Shown: positions 6,199 to 14,280 of the stretch, in pieces
Numbering within the stretch: the stretch's first letter is position 1
How the letters are laid out: each line of letters begins with the position of its first letter
Assembly: GCA_027030825.1 (NCBI GenBank)
Contig: JALVEM010000061.1
Location: 1 to 16,015 of the forward strand
Source of the DNA: Thiohalobacter sp.
Lineage (GTDB): Bacteria; Pseudomonadota; Gammaproteobacteria; Thiohalobacterales; Thiohalobacteraceae
DNA length: 16,015 bases
Direction: 5' to 3'
Notes under the pieces: model-generated
What the model was told of the DNA's origin: nothing
Databases searched by the model: none
Seen by the model: only the letters and a program-made list of their open reading frames with translations
Translations under genes and position numbers: made by a program

Positions 6199-6937
6199 TC
6201 AGGGCGGCGCCGACCAGCAGCGTGATCAGTTCATAGGCCCGCTTGATGGCCCGGTTGCCGTGCCGGATGGCGAGGTGGGCGCCGGCATAGCCGCCGGCGA
6301 GCGAGCCGACCAGCAGGGCCGGCAGCCAGGCCCAGTGAATCTCCGAGAGCAGCCCGAGTACGAGCGCACCCGTCCCGTTCCAGAACAGGCCCACCAGGAT
6401 CAGGGTGTAGGCCACCGCCTGCCGATAGTCGAGTCCGAACCAGCGCACCAGCCACAGGGTCACGAACAGGCCGGTGCCCGAGGTCAGGGAGCCATTGAGG
6501 ACGCCGATCAGGAACAGACCCAGAGCACCTGTCAGGATGCCTGCTCGATCCCGATGGTGCGCCTGCGCCTGCAGTCCCAGCGAGGGTTTGCGCCAGGAAT
6601 AGAGGCCGAGACTCATGGTCAGCGCACCCAGGGCGATCTCGGCGAGACGGTCCGGCACCTCGAGTATCAGGTGGGCGCCGGCGATCACGCCGGGCAGGCC
6701 GGCGGCGAGCATGAGCGCGACGAACCTCCCCTGCAGACCGCCTTCCCTCAAGTGCCTGAGGGTCGCGCCGATACCCAAGGCAACACTGGCGACCTTGTGC
6801 GTGGCCAGCGCCACCGGGAACGCGAGACCGAGAAAGATCAGGGCAGGGAGCTGGATGAGCCCGGCGCCGCCTCCGGAGAAGGCGGAGAAGAGGTTGGCGA
6901 TCAACGAGATGGCGAAAAGCAGCAGTTGTTCGAACAT
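6188..6937 (-). CDS. Sulfite exporter TauE/SafE family permease
   Basis: This is a 249-residue inner-membrane permease of the TauE/SafE (COG0730) family, members of which move sulfite, sulfoacetate or other small organosulfur anions. The first helix pair with SLIANLFSAFSGGGAGLIQL (10-29) and then LATHKVASVALGIGATLRHL (44-63) is the family signature, and a related half repeats later (TSGTGLFVTLWLVRWFGLDY). About eight membrane segments are visible, the usual number. I start at the ATG at 6935-6937, which gives the canonical MFEQLLLF opening; the open frame continues upstream to 7021 but runs into the divergent DUF4124 gene. No strong ribosome binding site precedes this ATG. A TGCTATCAT element lies about 30 bases upstream. 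This is a different subfamily from the TauE-like protein at 3994-4680, and the substrate is unknown. Confidence 0.88.
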   Translation of the reverse strand: MFEQLLLFAISLIANLFSAFSGGGAGLIQLPALIFLGLAFPVALATHKVASVALGIGATLRHLREGGLQGRFVALMLAAGLPGVIAGAHLILEVPDRLAEIALGALTMSLGLYSWRKPSLGLQAQAHHRDRAGILTGALGLFLIGVLNGSLTSGTGLFVTLWLVRWFGLDYRQAVAYTLILVGLFWNGTGALVLGLLSEIHWAWLPALLVGSLAGGYAGAHLAIRHGNRAIKRAYELITLLVGAALIIH

Positions 6938-6965
6938 GACGTGGCCGCGTCGGAATGGACTGGAG

Positions 6966-6974
6966 ATGATAGCA
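6966..6974 (-). promoter_or_regulatory. Candidate extended -10 element for the permease
   Basis: On the minus strand TGCTATCAT fits an extended -10 hexamer (TATCAT at 6971-6966) placed to start transcription near 6959, about 20 bases before the permease ATG. No -35 match is evident. It overlaps the ribosome binding site region of the divergent DUF4124 gene. Confidence 0.3.
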
Positions 6975-6990
6975 GGATGGAGGACGGATG

Positions 6991-7641
6991 ATGGGTGAGC
7001 GCAAACGCAGGGCATGCGCATTCATGCTCGCGATCGGACTGGCCGGCGCCGCGACCGTCCACGCCGGGCGCCTCTACAAGTGGGTGGACGAGAACGGCAA
7101 GGTGCACTACGGGGATCACGTCCCGGCGAAATACGCCAGGCAGGAGCGGCGCGTGCTCAACGATCGGGCCATCGAGGTCAAGCGCATCGAGGCCGCCAAG
7201 ACTCCGGAGCAGATCGAGGCGGAACGCCGTGAAGCGGCCCGACGGGCCGAAGAGGAACGACGTCGCGCCGAGCAGGAGGCGCACGACCGCATGCTGCTCT
7301 CCACCTTCTCCAGCGTGGACGACATGGTCATGGCGCGTGACGGGAAGATCGCCGCCATCGACAGCCTGATCCGGGTGACCAGGAGCCGCATCGCCAAGCT
7401 GGAGGAGAAGCTCGACGAATACACCCGGCGCGCGGCCTCGATGGAGCGGGCCGGGAAACCGGTGCCACGGAAACTGAGTGACACCATCCAGGAGGCCCGG
7501 CGCCAGATCCGGCGTTATCGCGAGTTCATCGAGGCCAAGCGTGCCGAACAGGAACGGATCCGCGAGACATTCGAGGCCGACATCGCCCGCTTCCGGGAAT
7601 TGAAGGCACTGGCGGCCCGGGCCGAGTCCGGCAGGCACTGA
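6991..7641 (+). CDS. Secreted DUF4124 coiled-coil protein
   Basis: This exported protein of about 216 residues has an N-terminal DUF4124 domain and a coiled-coil remainder. A signal peptide with core FMLAIGLAGAATVHA ends near residue 25. Directly after it comes GRLYKWVDENGKVHYGD, the DUF4124 hallmark, a small strand-rich module common in gammaproteobacterial envelope proteins and of unknown function. From about residue 65 the sequence is highly charged and helical (RREAARRAEEERRRAEQEA and similar) up to the C-terminus, so it is probably a long periplasmic coiled coil. Two adjacent ATGs are possible (6988 and 6991); GGAGG at 6979-6983 is spaced best for 6991. The last 127 bases are overlapped on the opposite strand by the thermonuclease gene. 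The domain is certain; the job is unknown. Confidence 0.85.
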   Translation: MGERKRRACAFMLAIGLAGAATVHAGRLYKWVDENGKVHYGDHVPAKYARQERRVLNDRAIEVKRIEAAKTPEQIEAERREAARRAEEERRRAEQEAHDRMLLSTFSSVDDMVMARDGKIAAIDSLIRVTRSRIAKLEEKLDEYTRRAASMERAGKPVPRKLSDTIQEARRQIRRYREFIEAKRAEQERIRETFEADIARFRELKALAARAESGRH

Positions 7642-8477
7642 GGCCCGGAATCCGACAGCCCCGTCGCCGGCAGGCGGGTGACGTTCAGGGGGTGGGTGAG
7701 CGTCATCTGCCATTTTCCACGCCGCCGGTACATCCAGCCACGCGCCTGCAGGCGCCGGCCCTTCCAGTCGTCCATGCCGTCCCTGCCGAAGTAGCGGCGG
7801 TCACGCGCCGGTATCCAGAGCGTCACCCCGCCCGAGAGGCGCACGCGCGTGCCGGGTTTCAGGCGCACGCTGTCGAGCACCCGGCCACGCAGCAGGCGAA
7901 AGCCCGTCCGCAGCCTCTTTCTCTCCCGCGCCCGGTCGAGATCCACCGGTTTCCAGAACGGCATGTCCCAGACACCCCGGCGGTTCCGACGGGCGGTCTG
8001 TTCGAGCGCATGGAGGCAGCGGCTCTGCCAGAGGTTGGGCGGGATGGTGACCGCGAAGGCCTTGCCACGCTCCACCAGAAGCGCGGCGAGGTTGCGTCCC
8101 TTGCGGTCGAAGACGTGGGCGAGCCAGCGGCCATGGCGGTCCCGGCGTTCCTCGTCGAAGCGCAGACCGATGCGCTGTCCGGACTTCCGCACCAGGCGTC
8201 GCAGACTGTTGCGGGCCTCGATGCCGCCCGGTTCCCCGGGCCGGTCGTCGTGCGCGATCTCCGGCGCGTTGATGCCGATCAGTCGCACCCGGCGACCGTC
8301 GCTCAAAGTGAGGGTATCGCCATCGTTGACGAAACGGACCCGGACGGATTCGTCGATCCTGTCGGCCGGACATTCCCGCGCAGCCGCCGGCACGGCCGCG
8401 AAGGCCAGCGTGAACAACGCAAAAAGGGCGAAGCGGTGCAGACGCTTCGCCCTTTCGGGTTTCGATGGCCGGGCCAT
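7515..8477 (-). CDS. Secreted thermonuclease (SNase-like) family protein
   Basis: This predicted exported nuclease has 320 residues. A basic n-region and the core FALFALFTLAFAAVPAAA form a signal peptide ending near residue 33. The staphylococcal nuclease fold covers about 45-170. It contains DGDT (D54), VRLIGI (R65), NAPE (E73) and DRHGRW (R117), which correspond to metal ligands and catalytic Arg/Glu. The Asp that normally precedes APE/TPE is Asn70. A second strand-rich domain follows to about residue 270. The remaining 50 residues are Ser/Arg-rich, and the final 42 are encoded antisense to the convergent DUF4124 gene, so they are probably a read-on tail after loss of an earlier stop. The ATG at 8477 is 14 bases after the rpmE stop on the same strand. 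A strong terminator-like hairpin lies inside codons 8-19. The family is sure; the true start and the tail are less so. Confidence 0.84.
   Translation of the reverse strand: MARPSKPERAKRLHRFALFALFTLAFAAVPAAARECPADRIDESVRVRFVNDGDTLTLSDGRRVRLIGINAPEIAHDDRPGEPGGIEARNSLRRLVRKSGQRIGLRFDEERRDRHGRWLAHVFDRKGRNLAALLVERGKAFAVTIPPNLWQSRCLHALEQTARRNRRGVWDMPFWKPVDLDRARERKRLRTGFRLLRGRVLDSVRLKPGTRVRLSGGVTLWIPARDRRYFGRDGMDDWKGRRLQARGWMYRRRGKWQMTLTHPLNVTRLPATGLSDSGPQCLPDSARAASAFNSRKRAMSASNVSRIRSCSARLASMNSR
8421..8455 (-). terminator. Intrinsic terminator after rpmE, inside nuclease gene
   Basis: A perfect 13-bp inverted repeat (8423-8435 and 8443-8455) with a 7-base loop is followed, reading on the minus strand, by a run of five T (8425-8421, three of them at the stem base). 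The stem sequence is AAAGGGCGAAGCG. It lies 37 bases past the rpmE stop and is typical of a rho-independent terminator for that highly expressed gene, yet it falls within the signal-peptide codons of the thermonuclease on the same strand. Confidence 0.75.
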
Positions 8478-8491
8478 GCGCCCGTGGCCGG

Positions 8492-8695
8492 TCACTGCAT
8501 GCCGTACTTGCGGCGGAAGCGGTCGAGGCGGCCGCCGGTGTCGACGATCTTCTGCTTGCCCGTGTAGAAGGGATGACACTGCGAGCAGACCTCGATGTGC
8601 AGGTCGCGGCCCGCGGTCGAACGGGTCTCGAAGCTGTTGCCGCAGCTGCAGGTGACCTTGATTTCCTTGTATTCGGGATGAATGCCGGGTTTCAT
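8492..8695 (-). CDS. rpmE: 50S ribosomal protein L31, zinc-ribbon type
   Basis: This is ribosomal protein L31 (67 residues), a small protein at the subunit interface of the 70S ribosome. The sequence opens MKPGIHPEYKEIKVTCSCGN, continues IEVCSQCHPFYTGKQKIVDT and ends GGRLDRFRRKYGMQ, which is close to E. coli L31. The C-x-C and C-x-x-C pairs are present, so this is the zinc-binding (C+) form. The ATG at 8695 has GAGG eight bases upstream. An in-frame ATG two codons earlier (8701) is too close to that site. A good sigma-70-like promoter lies about 55 bases upstream and a strong terminator about 37 bases downstream, so the gene is probably transcribed alone. The call is certain. Confidence 0.97.
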   Translation of the reverse strand: MKPGIHPEYKEIKVTCSCGNSFETRSTAGRDLHIEVCSQCHPFYTGKQKIVDTGGRLDRFRRKYGMQ

Positions 8696-8721
8696 GCGCA
8701 TGTCCTCGAAAATGACGGTTG

Positions 8722-8736
8722 CCGACAGGCTGCCGG
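8722..8736 (-). promoter_or_regulatory. Hairpin in rpmE 5' leader
   Basis: Within the roughly 46-base leader between the predicted start of transcription and the rpmE start codon, CCGGCA and TGTCGG (minus strand) can pair with one G-U and a GCC loop. L31 leaders of several gammaproteobacteria carry an autoregulatory stem-loop; whether this is equivalent cannot be judged from sequence alone. Confidence 0.35.
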
Positions 8737-8747
8737 AAAGACCGCGC

Positions 8748-8776
8748 ATGATACGCAAATCCGACCCCGGCCGCAA
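8748..8776 (-). promoter_or_regulatory. rpmE promoter (sigma-70 type)
   Basis: On the minus strand TTGCGG (8776-8771) and TATCAT (8753-8748) are separated by exactly 17 bases, a good match to the sigma-70 consensus. Transcription would begin near 8741, giving a leader of about 46 bases before the rpmE ATG at 8695. The promoter lies in the 98-base gap downstream of the DUF3135 gene on the same strand. Confidence 0.65.
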
Positions 8777-8793
8777 TTCCCCTCTCGGCGCGT

Positions 8794-9150
8794 TCAGCGC
8801 GGTTCGCGGCGCAGCCGGAAGGGGACGACCTCGCCCGGCGGATCGGCCGGGCGGCTGGGTTCGCCGCCCAGCGCCTCGATCAGGCCACCCGGTCCCTCCA
8901 CGCTGTCCCACATCATGCGGTAGATGCGCATGAAGGCCGCCATGGGGGTGGGTGAGGTGCGACGGATCTGGTCCACCTTCCACTGCAGGCGACGCAGCCG
9001 TTCCCGGCTGGCCGCCGGTGCCTTGGCGATGGCGCGCGAGACCACGGCGGCGCGCTCGCGTTCGAAGGCCTCGGGATCGGTGTTCGCCAGACGGGCCCAG
9101 TGGTCGAAATCGAAGCCCTGGACGGGCTTGTCGGGCGCGGGTTTGATCAT
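8794..9150 (-). CDS. DUF3135 domain protein
   Basis: This small cytoplasmic protein of 118 residues matches the DUF3135 family, found in gammaproteobacteria and without known function. The opening FDFDHWARLANTDPEAFERE (about 13-32) and the later LRRLQWKVDQIRR and MAAFMRIYRMMWD (about 52-64 and 71-83) are the conserved blocks, both probably helical. The C-terminal third is Pro/Gly-rich and looks disordered. I chose the ATG at 9150 because AGGAG lies eight bases upstream on the minus strand; the open frame extends to 9240, but the added residues are not family-like. It is divergent from rimO, and rpmE follows it on the same strand after its own promoter. Confidence 0.82.
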   Translation of the reverse strand: MIKPAPDKPVQGFDFDHWARLANTDPEAFERERAAVVSRAIAKAPAASRERLRRLQWKVDQIRRTSPTPMAAFMRIYRMMWDSVEGPGGLIEALGGEPSRPADPPGEVVPFRLRREPR

Positions 9151-9286
9151 GGCTTGCACTCCTCTTCCGGCGCCGAAAAGTCGGTGGCCGGTATCTCTTG
9201 GTCTTGCAGGCCGTCCGTGGTTGTTATCCTTGTCATCCAAATCTACCTCAGAGCATCTGGAATGTCACCAAAATGACGCCACTTTT

Positions 9287-9315
9287 TTGGCATTCGTCGC
9301 ATTGCAGACTATAAG
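9287..9315 (+). promoter_or_regulatory. rimO promoter (sigma-70 type)
   Basis: TTGGCA (9287-9292) and TATAAG (9310-9315) are separated by 17 bases, a strong sigma-70-like pair in the divergent gap before rimO. The transcript would begin near 9322, about 40 bases before the rimO ATG. A small inverted repeat, GTCA-CCAAAA-TGAC (9264-9277), lies just upstream of the -35 and could bind a regulator, although it may be chance. Confidence 0.65.
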
Positions 9316-9361
9316 CGGTTGATTCTTCGTGCCGGGAATCCGGCGTCGATCCTGGGATATC

Positions 9362-10699
9362 ATGTCCACCATGCAGATACCTGCCACCCAGACCGCCCCC
9401 ACCATCGGTTTCGTGAGCCTGGGCTGTCCCAAGGCGCTGGTCGATTCGGAGCGGATCCTGACCCGGCTGCGGGCCGAGGGCTACCGGCTGACGGATCGCT
9501 ACGAGACCGCCGACCTGGTGGTGATCAATACCTGCGGCTTCATCGAGGCGGCCGTGGAGGAATCCATGGAGGCCATCGACGAGGCCCTGCGGGAGAATGG
9601 CCGGGTGATCGTGACCGGCTGCCTGGGCGCCGAGGCGGAGCGGGTGCGGGAACGCTTTCCCGGCCTGCTGGCGGTGACCGGGCCGCACGCCTACGAGGCG
9701 GTGATGGCGGCCGTGCACGAGGTTCTGCCGCCCGTGCACGATCCCCGGGAGAGCCTGGTGCCGCCGGAAGGGCTGCGGCTCACGCCCCGCCACTATGCCT
9801 ACCTCAAGATCTCGGAAGGCTGCAATCATCGGTGCAGCTTCTGCATCATTCCCAGGCTGCGCGGCGACCTGGTCTCGAGGCCGATCGGCGAGGTGATGGG
9901 AGAGGCCGAGCGGCTGGTGGCGGCCGGTGTCCGGGAACTGCTGGTGGTCTCGCAGGACACCAGCGCCTACGGTGTGGACGTCCGTTACCGGACCGGTTTC
10001 TGGGGCGGCCGGCCGTTGCGCACCCGTCTCCTCGAACTGGCACGGGCGCTGGGCACGCTCGGGGCCTGGGTTCGGCTGCATTACGTGTATCCCTATCCTC
10101 ACGTGGACGAGCTCGTGCCCCTGATGGCGGAAGGCCGGATCCTTCCCTATCTGGACGTGCCCCTGCAGCACGCCAGCCCGCGCATCCTGCGCAGCATGCG
10201 GCGGCCGGCCGCGTCGGAACGGATGCTGGAGCGCATCCGGCGCTGGCGGGAGCTCTGTCCGGACCTGGTGCTGCGCAGCACCTTCATCGTCGGCTACCCC
10301 GGGGAGACGGACGAGGACTTCGAGCGGCTGCTCGACTTCCTCGAGGCCGCCCGCCTCGACCGGGTGGGCGCCTTCGTCTATTCACCGGTGGAGGGTGCGC
10401 CCGCCAACGCGCTGCCGGATCCGGTGCCCGACGACGTGGCGCAGGAGCGGCTCGAAGCATTGATGAGCCTGCAGGCGGGCATCAGCGCCGAGCGGCTGGC
10501 GGCCCGGATGGGCAGCCGAACCCGGGTGCTGGTCGACGCCCATGACGAGACGGGGAGCCTGGCCCGCTCGGCGGGCGAGGCGCCGGAAGTCGACGGCGTG
10601 GTGCGAATCGAGGGGGCACGGCTGCCGGTCGGAGAGTTCGTCGAGGTGGAGATCACCGGTCACGACGATCACGACCTGTGGGCCAGGCCGCTGGAGTAG
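9362..10699 (+). CDS. rimO: Ribosomal protein S12 methylthiotransferase RimO
   Basis: RimO (445 residues) is a radical-SAM enzyme that adds a methylthio group to the conserved Asp of ribosomal protein S12. All three domains are visible. The N-terminal UPF0004 domain has C22 (GCPKALVDSE), C58 (NTCGF) and C87 (TGCLG), which bind one 4Fe-4S cluster. The radical-SAM domain has C154-x3-C158-x2-C161 (SEGCNHRCSFC) for the SAM cluster, followed by RLRGDL and SQDTSAYG. The C-terminal TRAM domain is about residues 380-445. GCPKALVDSE and SQDTSAYG distinguish RimO from MiaB. The ATG at 9362 is preceded by only a weak GGGA; the frame is open from 9329, but the extra residues are not family-like. A good promoter lies about 50-75 bases upstream. 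The next gene starts eight bases after the stop, so the two probably form an operon. Confidence 0.96.
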   Translation: MSTMQIPATQTAPTIGFVSLGCPKALVDSERILTRLRAEGYRLTDRYETADLVVINTCGFIEAAVEESMEAIDEALRENGRVIVTGCLGAEAERVRERFPGLLAVTGPHAYEAVMAAVHEVLPPVHDPRESLVPPEGLRLTPRHYAYLKISEGCNHRCSFCIIPRLRGDLVSRPIGEVMGEAERLVAAGVRELLVVSQDTSAYGVDVRYRTGFWGGRPLRTRLLELARALGTLGAWVRLHYVYPYPHVDELVPLMAEGRILPYLDVPLQHASPRILRSMRRPAASERMLERIRRWRELCPDLVLRSTFIVGYPGETDEDFERLLDFLEAARLDRVGAFVYSPVEGAPANALPDPVPDDVAQERLEALMSLQAGISAERLAARMGSRTRVLVDAHDETGSLARSAGEAPEVDGVVRIEGARLPVGEFVEVEITGHDDHDLWARPLE

Positions 10700-10707
10700 C
10701 CGAGTCG

Positions 10708-11088
10708 ATGGAATTCTTCCGTGAACAGCCCTGCCGTTGCCGGCCCGAAGACCTCCAGGAGCAGCTTCGTATCGACAACCTGCCCGTATGGTGCGGCAGC
10801 GTCGAGCGCGTGCTGGAGGCGCAGGGCGAGTCGGGCCGGGTGTGGACCGTGTGGGGAGAATTCGTCATCCGTCGCGAAGCGGCATGCCGGGGCGTGCGTT
10901 TCACCCTGCCGGGATGTCCCAATGCCCTCCAGTGGACGGTGACGGTCGAGCCGGCAGCGGGGGATCAGGTGCTGCGGGTGCACCTGACCATCAATCAGAA
11001 GACGCACGAGGCCGACTTCATCGAGTCGCTGGAGACGTTCGTCGAGCAGACCTGCGCGGGTGCCCTCTCGCTGATGTCACTCCCATAG
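10708..11088 (+). CDS. Hypothetical protein downstream of rimO
   Basis: I do not recognise this 126-residue protein. It has no signal peptide or membrane segment. It opens MEFFREQPCRCRPEDLQEQL, contains several Trp (VWCGS, WTVWGEF, LQWTV) and five Cys, and ends with a block, LTINQKTHEADFIESLETF, that looks helical. The central part alternates hydrophobic residues (WTVWGEFVIRRE, GVRFTLPGC, LRVHLTI), which suggests a beta-sheet core, perhaps a small ligand- or nucleic-acid-binding fold. The ATG at 10708 lies eight bases after the rimO stop, and a GGAG occurs within the last rimO codons 11 bases upstream, so it is probably co-transcribed with rimO. Codon usage resembles its neighbours and argues for a real gene. 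Its stop overlaps the convergent rof gene by 12 bases. Confidence 0.7.
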   Translation: MEFFREQPCRCRPEDLQEQLRIDNLPVWCGSVERVLEAQGESGRVWTVWGEFVIRREAACRGVRFTLPGCPNALQWTVTVEPAAGDQVLRVHLTINQKTHEADFIESLETFVEQTCAGALSLMSLP

Positions 11089-11346
11089 GGCGATGGCCTC
11101 GCCCACGGGCTCGATCTCGCGCAGCCGGTCGAGGCGGATGCGAAGCTCCTCGCCGTTGTCGCGACGCGCGATCAGGAATTCCGCGTGCCGTTCCGTGCGC
11201 AGGTCGAGGGGGACGAGAGTTTCCACATGGGTGAGCCCGTCGCTGTCCTCCCAGCGCATCCGCAGCCGCCAGCGGCGCAGGATCGAGACCTCGAGCTGGC
11301 TGTAGCGGTGGCAGTCGATCGGGCGGTATTCGTCGTCGGTCACCAT
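11077..11346 (-). CDS. rof: Rho-binding antiterminator (Rof/YaeO family)
   Basis: This 89-residue protein resembles E. coli Rof (YaeO), which binds the Rho termination factor and blocks its RNA loading, lowering Rho-dependent termination. The resemblance runs over the full length: DEYRPIDCHRYSQLEVS at the start matches the family's YQPINCDDYDNLE pattern, a strand-rich middle follows, and ELRIRLDRLREIEP near the end matches ELRLDKI. The predicted fold is the small Sm-like barrel of the family. The ATG at 11346 gives the family-like N-terminus but has no ribosome binding site; a TGCTATACT element sits so close upstream that the message could be leaderless. The gene lies 39 bases after the ATPase stop on the same strand. 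I assign the family from pattern memory, with fair but not complete certainty. Confidence 0.72.
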   Translation of the reverse strand: MVTDDEYRPIDCHRYSQLEVSILRRWRLRMRWEDSDGLTHVETLVPLDLRTERHAEFLIARRDNGEELRIRLDRLREIEPVGEAIALWE

Positions 11347-11354
11347 GAATCATG

Positions 11355-11363
11355 AGTATAGCA
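11355..11363 (-). promoter_or_regulatory. Candidate extended -10 element for rof
   Basis: On the minus strand TGCTATACT (TATACT at 11360-11355) is a good extended -10 element with no clear -35. The usual spacing puts the transcription start at about 11346-11349, on or next to the A of the rof start codon. That agrees with the absence of a ribosome binding site and points to a leaderless message. Confidence 0.4.
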
Positions 11364-11385
11364 GGCCGCCGGGGCCCGCAGGCTG

Positions 11386-14097
<2,712 letters not shown>

Positions 14098-14129
14098 GCC
14101 GGCCTCCCGATGGCAGATCGTATTCGTGC

Positions 14130-14157
14130 TTCGGGTTGGCAATCCCGAACCCGTTCG
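14130..14157. promoter_or_regulatory. Nested inverted repeats upstream of ATPase gene
   Basis: In the 183-base divergent gap, TTCGGG (14130-14135) and CCCGAA (14144-14149) form a dyad with an 8-base centre. CGGGTT/AACCCG (14132-14137 and 14148-14153) and CGAAC/GTTCG (14146-14150 and 14153-14157) are alternative pairings of the same stretch. It lies 33-60 bases upstream of the ATPase ATG, where an operator for a metal-responsive or other regulator would be expected. I cannot name a binding protein. Confidence 0.35.
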
Positions 14158-14280
14158 AGGTAAGATGTGAGCCTACAGTGCCGATGTCCGGCGGTCGAGA
14201 CCCGGGCACCGGCAATTCGAGCATAACTAGATTCAGGGAGCCGGCCGCGGCACGCGCGGCTGGACGGGATACGGGTTCCA

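Noticed and set aside
9264..9277. GTCA-CCAAAA-TGAC inverted repeat as a definite operator
   Set aside because: Four-base arms are too short to distinguish from chance; it is noted only within the rimO promoter entry.
9329..9361. Longer rimO start
   Set aside because: The added residues MPGIRRRSWDI are not conserved in the family as I know it, and the ATG at 9362 leaves a normal leader after the promoter.
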